DNA of 5,380 bases from DATLBY01 sp035526665 (GTDB lineage Bacteria > Acidobacteriota > Terriglobia > Bryobacterales > Bryobacteraceae), in assembly GCA_035526665.1 (NCBI GenBank), contig DATLBY010000065.1, forward strand, positions 1 to 5,380. The letters run 5' to 3'. The first letter of the stretch is position 1; every line of letters starts with the position of its first letter. The notes beneath the pieces were generated by a model. That model was given only the letters and a program-made list of their open reading frames with translations. It did not search any database and was not told the origin of the DNA. The translations under genes and the position numbers were made by a program. Positions 1 to 4,510 of the stretch are shown piece by piece.

Positions 1-306
1 CCGCGGCAGATGGTGCTGACTCGTGAAATGACCAAATTGCACGAGGAATTCCTGCGCGGAACGGCAGAGGAGATACAAAAGGAGCTGGAAAACAGACCTT
101 CGGTCAAGGGTGAGATTACACTCGTAGTCGGTAAGGCGGAAGCGCCCGCCTTTGATTCATCCCTTAGCCTTTCGGAGGCCGTCGAGGTGCACCTGGGAAG
201 AGGGTTGTCCCGCATGGACGCCATCAAAGCGGTGGCTCGCGAGCGGGGTTTATCCAAGCGTGCAGTGTATGCCGAAGTAGCGGAATCCTCCGTCAATAGG
301 ACTTAG
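1..306 (+). CDS. rsmI: RsmI, 16S rRNA (cytidine-1402-2'-O)-methyltransferase, C-terminal part (5' end outside window)
   Basis: This is the last 101 codons of a gene that starts before the window; frame 1 is open from base 1 to the TAG at 304-306. RsmI uses S-adenosylmethionine to 2'-O-methylate C1402 in the decoding centre of 16S rRNA. The family (tetrapyrrole methylase fold) is usually about 270-290 residues, so roughly the last third is visible. The segment VLTREMTKLHEEFLRGT (visible residues 5-21) matches the conserved RsmI block with Arg-Glu-x-Thr-Lys-x-His-Glu. It is followed by KGEITLVVGKAE, the final strand of the methylase domain. Residues from about 55 to the end (SLSEAVEVHLGRGLSRMDAI, then a KAVARERGLSKRAVYAEV segment) form the small helical, HTH-like C-terminal domain typical of the family. 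The stop codon overlaps that of the convergent pseudopilin gene. No functional link to the pilus operon is implied. The family call is firm. Confidence 0.93.
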   Translation, partial: PRQMVLTREMTKLHEEFLRGTAEEIQKELENRPSVKGEITLVVGKAEAPAFDSSLSLSEAVEVHLGRGLSRMDAIKAVARERGLSKRAVYAEVAESSVNRT

Positions 307-1778
307 TTCCGTCTTCCGCCCGAGGGCGGCCGGGATCCACCGGGAAAGCCGCCTCCCGGCAAATTGGGCGGGTTGCCTGACCCGCCCGGTTGTCCGAAAC
401 CGCCGGGTTGTCCAAATCCGCTGGGTTGTCCAAATCCGCCGGGCTGTCCAGGGGCGCCGGGAACTGCCGGCAAACCCTGTTGACCGAAGGCGCCGAATCC
501 GGGATTAACGCCTTGGCCGGGCTGCTGCCCCGGTTGGCCGCCCATCCCCATAGCGCCGGTCTGCGTCTGTCCCGTGACGCGCTTGTCCTTCTTGGGATCG
601 TAAATGAACTCCCACTCTTCATACCGGTCACGGTCGTTGTAAACCTTGATCCCGGAGCCTTCGGCCTTACTCGCCACCCCGGCTATTCCGCCGCCAAGCT
701 GCGGGCCCATCGGAGCGCCAGTGGCCGCTGTGGGCATGCCCCCCGGCCGTGGCTTGGTCAGCAGATCGTTGATCAGATTGATTGCCTGGTTTGGTTGTCC
801 CACCCCAGGTCCCATGCCCGCTTCACGCCCGGGCTGCATGCCAGGATTCGTAGGATACGTGGCCTGAGGCGGAAATCCACCTGGCTGAAGTCCTCCTTGC
901 ACGACCGGAGGGAACCCAATTTGACCGAACGGTTGAGCATTTGGTTGCACGCCGGGCGGAAATCCAGGCTGGCCCATAGGAGGGAATCCGGGTTGGCCCA
1001 GACGTTGACCCCCAGGTTGGACCCCGGCTGGATTTACCGGTTGCCCGGCCGGCATGCCCGCCACCGGTCCGGTGAGGGGTTGGCCATTGGGCTGGAAGCC
1101 TGGCTGCACCTGACCGGGATAGGGCTGGCCCGGATACGGCTGCTGTTGCCCGGGCTGCGGCAGCGTCTGAGCCATATTCTGGTTCTGAGCATCCCCTGCA
1201 ACCGCCCCTGTCGCCAGCGGCCTCCCATAGGTGTCCAGCGGATTGGGCGGTGCGCCACTCGGATTAAAATTCTGCACTTCAACTCCGGGAACCGGTGCAT
1301 TCTGATCGCTGGGGCGGTGGCGCATCGCGACCGAAACTCCAGGATTCGTATTGGCCGCATTGGCCGCCGCCATTGCCGGACCCTCCGAAATGAACGTCTG
1401 TGCATTCGCCTGTTCTTTCTTGCTGTCCACCGGTTTCACCTTCGAGTCGGTAAGCACTCCCAGGCCGTTCACGTGGATCAGACGCCATTCGTCTTTGCCG
1501 GTCATGGGGTCTTTGTAGCGGCGGCGCAAATACCGGATGTTATTGGTGCTCTCTAACTCCTCAAGAGTGGCGGGATACCTTTTCACTTTGGAGACAAACA
1601 GTTGAATCGCCCGCGTATACTGCTCGCCTCGTTCAATCAGCAACTGTTCCTTGTTGCGTTGTGATTCGAAAGCCGCACGCGGAAGCTGGATGTACAACGA
1701 TATTGCAATGGACGCTGCGATGACAAATACCAGCAATAGTGCAAAGCCGGACTCCTGTGTGCGCCGCCTGCGGATCAC
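303..1778 (-). CDS. Pseudopilin-like protein with Pro/Gly/Gln-rich extensions (GspK/GspG-like)
   Basis: The 491-residue product starts at GTG 1778, which overlaps the previous stop as GTGA and is preceded by GGAGGAG eight bases upstream. The N-terminus is a class III prepilin signal: a short Arg-rich leader (residues 2-6), then ESG|FALLLV with predicted cleavage after Gly11, then a hydrophobic helix (about 12-32). Mature position 5 is Leu, not the usual Glu, as also occurs in GspK-type minor pseudopilins. Residues 50-105 look like the GspG body: an amphipathic helix, the RYPATLEELE turn (67-76) and KDPMTGKDEW (89-98). After that the chain is mostly low complexity, with QPYPG repeats (213-222), GFPP motifs (264-304) and a GFGQPGG-type tail (447-491). 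Two ordered-looking islands interrupt it: QAINLINDLLTKPRP (331-345), and 362-400, which contains IAGVASK and EEWEFIYDP. Exported, probably part of a pseudopilus or pilus. It is the last gene of the operon. Which pilin class it belongs to, and what the tail does, are uncertain. Confidence 0.8.
   Translation of the reverse strand: MIRRRRTQESGFALLLVFVIAASIAISLYIQLPRAAFESQRNKEQLLIERGEQYTRAIQLFVSKVKRYPATLEELESTNNIRYLRRRYKDPMTGKDEWRLIHVNGLGVLTDSKVKPVDSKKEQANAQTFISEGPAMAAANAANTNPGVSVAMRHRPSDQNAPVPGVEVQNFNPSGAPPNPLDTYGRPLATGAVAGDAQNQNMAQTLPQPGQQQPYPGQPYPGQVQPGFQPNGQPLTGPVAGMPAGQPVNPAGVQPGGQRLGQPGFPPMGQPGFPPGVQPNAQPFGQIGFPPVVQGGLQPGGFPPQATYPTNPGMQPGREAGMGPGVGQPNQAINLINDLLTKPRPGGMPTAATGAPMGPQLGGGIAGVASKAEGSGIKVYNDRDRYEEWEFIYDPKKDKRVTGQTQTGAMGMGGQPGQQPGQGVNPGFGAFGQQGLPAVPGAPGQPGGFGQPSGFGQPGGFGQPGGSGNPPNLPGGGFPGGSRPPSGGRRN
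384..449 (-). repeat. 18-nt in-frame tandem repeat, about 3.7 copies, in the pseudopilin C-terminal tail
   Basis: Copies lie at 384-401, 402-419, 420-437 and, partial, 438-449. The two central copies (402-419 and 420-437) differ by one base; the 384-401 copy has about three mismatches. On the minus strand each unit encodes a Gly-Phe-Gly-Gln-Pro-Gly/Ser hexapeptide (residues about 444-465). Because the unit length is a multiple of three, gain or loss of copies would keep the frame. Confidence 0.85.
951..998 (-). repeat. 24-nt tandem duplication encoding GQPGFPP(M/G) in the pseudopilin linker
   Basis: Two adjacent 24-base units (975-998 and 951-974) match at 16 of 24 positions and encode GQPGFPPM and GQPGFPPG (residues 261-268 and 269-276). 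Weaker related motifs follow: GQIGFPP (285-291) and QPGGFPP (298-304). This looks like an old repeat expansion that has drifted at the DNA level while keeping the peptide. Confidence 0.65.
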
Positions 1779-2476
1779 CCTGGCGTCTCCTCCAGCGGAA
1801 TCGTCTGTTGATTTTTGTTCTCCGTGTCTTCCACCACTACGGAGTTGATTCCGATGCGCACGATTTTATACCGGCGTTTTACGATCTCGCCTTCCGTCAC
1901 CACATGCACGTCCTCGCCATCCAGGAAGAACGCGCGCTTTCCCGGCTGCGCCGACGGGTTCACATAGCCATAGAATTTCAAAGGAATCTTGGGAGGAGGC
2001 GGCGGCGCGGCGGGAGTGACTGGAGCCGTGGCGGCAGGCGCCGGCAGAATGGGACTGGGCGCCGGCGTCTTGCTCTTATCCTTATCCTGCGCCGCCCCTT
2101 TCGGCGGTGGCGCCTGTCCCATATCGAAGAGATTGCGGTGATTGCCCTCGACCGTGACCTTCTGCAGCTTCGCCAGCAGATCCAGGCGTAGTGTCGGGTC
2201 GATGGCCATCGGGTCCGGCCGGTCCTCAGGCTTCTTGGGCTTTAAACTTGGACGGAATTCCTGCAGTGCCCTAGTCCGGCTTGTCCGGTTCACGATCGCG
2301 TTTTGCGGGGGAGCAGAAGCTCCCACTGCTGGGGCCGCCGGCCGGCTGACAGCCGGGCGCGCCGGAGCTGCCGGGACATCCGCGGACGAAAAAACATTCA
2401 CCCAGAGAACAATGACAGCGACTGCTCCCAATACAATCAGCACAACCACCTTTTTCGGCTCGGCTCCGAGTGTCAT
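1775..2476 (-). CDS. GspC/PilP-like inner-membrane/periplasmic connector protein
   Basis: This 233-residue protein has the layout of GspC and PilP family connectors, which link the inner-membrane platform to the outer-membrane secretin. A short cytoplasmic N-terminus is followed by one membrane helix (about 9-29), an Ala/Pro-rich spacer (31-57), a middle segment with LRLDLLAKLQ (96-105) and RNLFDMG (114-120), a second spacer that is very Pro-rich (122-163) and ends in six consecutive prolines, and a C-terminal beta domain (165-231). That domain runs PLKFYGYV, RAFFLDGEDVHVVTEGE, YKIVRIGINSVVVED and ends in QQTIPLEE, matching the homology-region fold shared by GspC and PilP. It lacks the lipoprotein cysteine expected of a canonical PilP, having a membrane anchor like GspC instead. 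The ATG at 2476 overlaps the pilO stop (ATGA). A purine stretch lies 12 bases upstream, rather far, so translational coupling is likely. The architecture is convincing; choosing between the names gspC and pilP is not possible here. Confidence 0.82.
   Translation of the reverse strand: MTLGAEPKKVVVLIVLGAVAVIVLWVNVFSSADVPAAPARPAVSRPAAPAVGASAPPQNAIVNRTSRTRALQEFRPSLKPKKPEDRPDPMAIDPTLRLDLLAKLQKVTVEGNHRNLFDMGQAPPPKGAAQDKDKSKTPAPSPILPAPAATAPVTPAAPPPPPKIPLKFYGYVNPSAQPGKRAFFLDGEDVHVVTEGEIVKRRYKIVRIGINSVVVEDTENKNQQTIPLEETPG
1787..1793 (-). promoter_or_regulatory. Shine-Dalgarno GGAGGAG for the GTG start of the pseudopilin gene
   Basis: A strong purine-rich site lies inside the last codons of the GspC/PilP-like gene (the Glu-Glu codons), eight bases before the GTG at 1778. 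It supports the GTG start and suggests that the last gene is initiated on its own strength as well as by coupling through the GTGA overlap. Confidence 0.75.
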
Positions 2477-3069
2477 TGGCGGGGTCCATCCTCTCTCACA
2501 AAGGTATTGAGCTTGATATTGACCCGCAGAGTATTGCCTCCCTGCTGGGGCGCCGCCGCCAGGCTGTCCAAAATAAGAAATCGGGGAGATTTATCCAGCC
2601 GGTTTACGTACTGTAGAAGATCGGCATAGGTACCCTCATAGTTGCCTACGATCGTCATCATGGACAAAGTATCGCTGCCCTCCACTGGATCGAACGAGTA
2701 GGAGTGTTCCGCCTGTTTGATGCCGGAATCCTTGGCGGACTTCATCAGCTCCGAAACAATTGTGGAGGAGGCGGTCTGCCGCCGCATGAAATAGGTGTTC
2801 AGAAACTCGTCTTCGGCGGTCCGGCCGCCTTCAATCTTGGCCGCCAGCGCTCTGAGCCGCTGCACGCTTGCCTGTTTTTGCTGCACCTGCTGGCGAAGAG
2901 CCACCGCCTGTGCATCCAGCTCTTCGGCCGAGCCGCCGAACGGACGGAATACCGCGAAGGCCGCGGCCAGGTTCGCCAGCAGAAGCGCCCCTAGCACTAC
3001 CCGGACAATTAGCCGCGGATCCCGCCGCATGTTCTTTGGGAGTGCCAGCGACTTAAAGTTTTTGCGCAT
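2473..3069 (-). CDS. pilO: PilO-like inner-membrane platform protein
   Basis: The 198-residue product has a basic cytoplasmic N-terminus (1-19), one membrane helix (about 20-41), a heptad-like coiled coil (about 47-80, rich in Gln, Ala, Leu and Lys) and a periplasmic domain (about 86-198) with the pattern of the PilO/GspM ferredoxin-like fold. Within the domain, SSTIVSELMKSAKDSGI (101-117) is the helix before the strands, and GTYADLLQYVNRLDKSPRFL (146-165) matches the family's conserved helix-strand unit. PilO pairs with PilN through coiled coil and periplasmic domains to form the assembly platform. The ATG at 3069 overlaps the end of pilN by 17 bases and has only a weak ribosome site (GTGAG). 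Met14 (ATG at 3030) would remove the overlap but has no better site, so the longer form is kept. Its position between pilN and the GspC/PilP-like gene agrees with the call. Confidence 0.88.
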   Translation of the reverse strand: MRKNFKSLALPKNMRRDPRLIVRVVLGALLLANLAAAFAVFRPFGGSAEELDAQAVALRQQVQQKQASVQRLRALAAKIEGGRTAEDEFLNTYFMRRQTASSTIVSELMKSAKDSGIKQAEHSYSFDPVEGSDTLSMMTIVGNYEGTYADLLQYVNRLDKSPRFLILDSLAAAPQQGGNTLRVNIKLNTFVREDGPRQ

Positions 3070-3619
3070 AACTCACACTCACGCGATAACGGAAGTTCGG
3101 ATCCGACTGCGAGGGAGGCAGTGAACTGTGGATGGTTGTCGCGCCAAACACCGGCGAGCTTTCCAACTGCATCAACATATTGACTACCGGCTCGCCGTTC
3201 TGCGCCGCCACCACCATGTCGAGCAGCACATCGTTCTGACTGTTGATTTGCGGCCGGACGGATATCAGCCGCACATTGTGCGGCACCACTCTCTCGAGAT
3301 CGGAAAAAATTTTCGTCCAACTGAGCGCCTTGCGCTGCAGCAACGCGTTCACGAACTGGCTGCGATCCAGCACTTCGGCATTCTGCGGCTGCCGCAAAAC
3401 CGTGTCCAGACGCGCTTGCTCGGCTGCCAACGTTCGAAGCTGCCCGTTCAGGCGGCCGATTAATTCCCGGGCGTCACGCGCCCGGTTGCGTTCGGAAACA
3501 GCCAAAAAAATGAGCATGCAAAGCAGCCCTGCCAGCAGGATGCCTACCAGCGCGGAGGCAATCAACATCGGCCGGTCGCGCCGGAACGGCTGGCTGGCCA
3601 GATTGACGGGGATTCTCAT
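3053..3619 (-). CDS. pilN: PilN-like inner-membrane platform protein
   Basis: The product has 188 residues. The N-terminal peptide RIPVNLASQPFRRDRP (2-17) corresponds to the conserved cytoplasmic tail by which PilN binds PilM; the classical form is INLLP. A membrane helix (about 18-41), a coiled coil (about 42-76) and a periplasmic PilN domain follow. The domain includes ALSWTKIFSDLERVVPHNVR (98-117), a strong family signature, and the LISVRPQ strand. PilN links cytoplasmic PilM to PilO and the periplasmic complex. The frame is open upstream to 3769, but the ATG at 3619 is preferred: it places the conserved tail at the N-terminus, has GGAG seven bases upstream and forms the ATGA overlap with the pilM stop. 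The stop at 3053-3055 lies inside pilO. Part of the periplasmic domain could equally be described as GspL-like, since GspL carries a PilN-type domain, but here the PilM and PilN parts are separate genes, as in type IV pili. Confidence 0.9.
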   Translation of the reverse strand: MRIPVNLASQPFRRDRPMLIASALVGILLAGLLCMLIFLAVSERNRARDARELIGRLNGQLRTLAAEQARLDTVLRQPQNAEVLDRSQFVNALLQRKALSWTKIFSDLERVVPHNVRLISVRPQINSQNDVLLDMVVAAQNGEPVVNMLMQLESSPVFGATTIHSSLPPSQSDPNFRYRVSVSYAQKL

Positions 3620-4509
3620 CGGCCGGCTCCGAGCGATTCCAGATATCCCAACAGGCCTGCATTGTACGGACCGGGGGTGCCCAGCCGCGAGCCCAGGGGT
3701 TCGACAGCGATGCCCAATTCCGTCTCCCACTGTGTCCGGAACTGTTCCGCGGCCGCGCCGAATCCGCACACCAGCAGCTTCTCGGGCCGGACGGCGAGTT
3801 CGTCTTCGACGTAGGCCACAGTGGGGAACAGAATTCCCATCATCTCTTCGTGATTCACTGCGGTGAGTTCCACGCAGCGGACCAGCTTAATGACTCCACC
3901 CTGGGTGACTGTAACGGTCAACACTTTACCGCTGATCTTCACCATCACCGAAACACCGGCGATGTTCAGCAGATTGTAAGCGGCCATTCCGGAGGTGGTC
4001 ACCAAACCCGTCTGCAGTCCAGCAAGACGGAAAGGAGCTTCGTAGGGGGCGACGATTTCGATCGGGGCGGCGACTACCAGCACATAGACTCGCTTAACGC
4101 CCGCACTTGCGGCCTGCGCGTAGTAGCTGACAGCCGCCGATTCCACGTCGAAGGGCACGCTCTTTTTCACACGGAAGCGCACCAGCGACATCTGCTCTTC
4201 CGGCTTGTCGGGAAACGCATCAAACTCAAGCACCGCAATACGGGCGCAGAAATCGGGCAGAATGAGGGCGGCCCGGCGGCGTTTTCGAGTGCCGTTGGTG
4301 TTCACCAGCGCGTTTATTTTGGCGCTCAGCATATCGGGGCGGAGAACATTGTCGCGCAGGGGGGTTACGGCGATCACGTCCTTTTCGAGCGGCTCAAAGC
4401 TCACTCCCGCGCCGGAATTCGGACGCGTAAACGCGATACCGGCCTCTGAAATTTCGAAAGCAAAATCTGGCGGCGGATCGGCAAAAAGGCTGGCTCGTTG
4501 AAGTCCCAA
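3616..4509 (-). CDS. pilM: Divergent PilM, actin-like cytoplasmic pilus/secretion platform protein
   Basis: The 297-residue product starts at TTG 4509. This is the only usable start after the in-frame stop at 4546-4548; the next Met codons lie well inside the protein. A weak GAGAA sits five bases upstream. Only one base separates the start from the stop of the ATPase gene. PilM is a cytoplasmic FtsA/actin-like protein that binds PilN and coordinates the motor. Family features seen are the ALILPDFCARIAVLEFD strand pair (81-97), the RFRVKKSVPFDVESAAVSYY segment (111-130), which resembles the RxEaxKyiPfdleda block of PilM, VLVVAAPIEIV (143-153), a carboxy-terminal KLLVCGFGA (244-252, adenosine-motif position) and PYNAGLLGYLESL (281-293). 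The first phosphate-loop position reads FAFEISEAGIAF (16-27), without the usual Asp/Glu-x-Gly and Lys. The second reads VMVKISGKVLTVTV (188-201), with Lys in place of the expected Asp. Nucleotide binding is therefore doubtful. Assignment rests on these blocks plus its place just upstream of pilN. Confidence 0.85.
   Translation of the reverse strand: MGLQRASLFADPPPDFAFEISEAGIAFTRPNSGAGVSFEPLEKDVIAVTPLRDNVLRPDMLSAKINALVNTNGTRKRRRAALILPDFCARIAVLEFDAFPDKPEEQMSLVRFRVKKSVPFDVESAAVSYYAQAASAGVKRVYVLVVAAPIEIVAPYEAPFRLAGLQTGLVTTSGMAAYNLLNIAGVSVMVKISGKVLTVTVTQGGVIKLVRCVELTAVNHEEMMGILFPTVAYVEDELAVRPEKLLVCGFGAAAEQFRTQWETELGIAVEPLGSRLGTPGPYNAGLLGYLESLGAGR
3627..3630 (-). promoter_or_regulatory. Shine-Dalgarno GGAG deciding the pilN start
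   Basis: GGAG lies seven bases before the ATG at 3619, inside the last codons of pilM. With the ATGA overlap it supports this start over the longer open frame reaching to 3769, whose extra 50 residues are Arg/Gly-rich and carry no family signature. Confidence 0.65.
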
Positions 4510-4510
4510 T

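Noticed and set aside
316..329. GC-rich hairpin just past the rsmI stop as an intrinsic terminator
   Set aside because: The stem is only 5-6 base pairs and no T-run follows on either strand. It lies in codons for the Pro-Pro-Ser-Gly-Gly tail of the pseudopilin and is explained by them.
384..449. Repeats as a CRISPR array or integration site
   Set aside because: The 18-base units are directly adjacent with no spacers, lie in frame inside a gene and encode a regular hexapeptide.
390..1556. A 388-codon open frame on the plus strand, opposite the pseudopilin gene
   Set aside because: Its product is Arg/His/Leu-rich without a recognisable domain, and it mirrors the repetitive Pro/Gly/Gln codons of the minus-strand gene. 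The minus-strand frame has a pilin signal, family motifs and a good ribosome site.
2271..2489. A 72-codon minus-strand frame starting at the ATG at 2489, closer to the purine-rich site
   Set aside because: It is out of frame with the connector gene, has a Cys/Gly/Ser-rich composition without motifs, and stops early. The connector frame has the clear membrane helix and C-terminal domain.
3620..3769. N-terminal extension of the pilN frame by 50 residues
   Set aside because: The extra part is Arg/Gly-rich, lies wholly inside pilM and would bury the PilM-binding peptide. The ATG at 3619 has a ribosome site and a typical ATGA overlap.
3243..3866. A 207-codon plus-strand open frame opposite pilN and pilM
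   Set aside because: Arg/Ser-rich shadow of the minus-strand genes in GC-rich DNA; no domain, no ribosome site noticed.
3850..4449. A 199-codon plus-strand open frame opposite pilM
   Set aside because: His/Gly-rich translation typical of the antisense of a real gene; the minus strand carries the PilM motifs.
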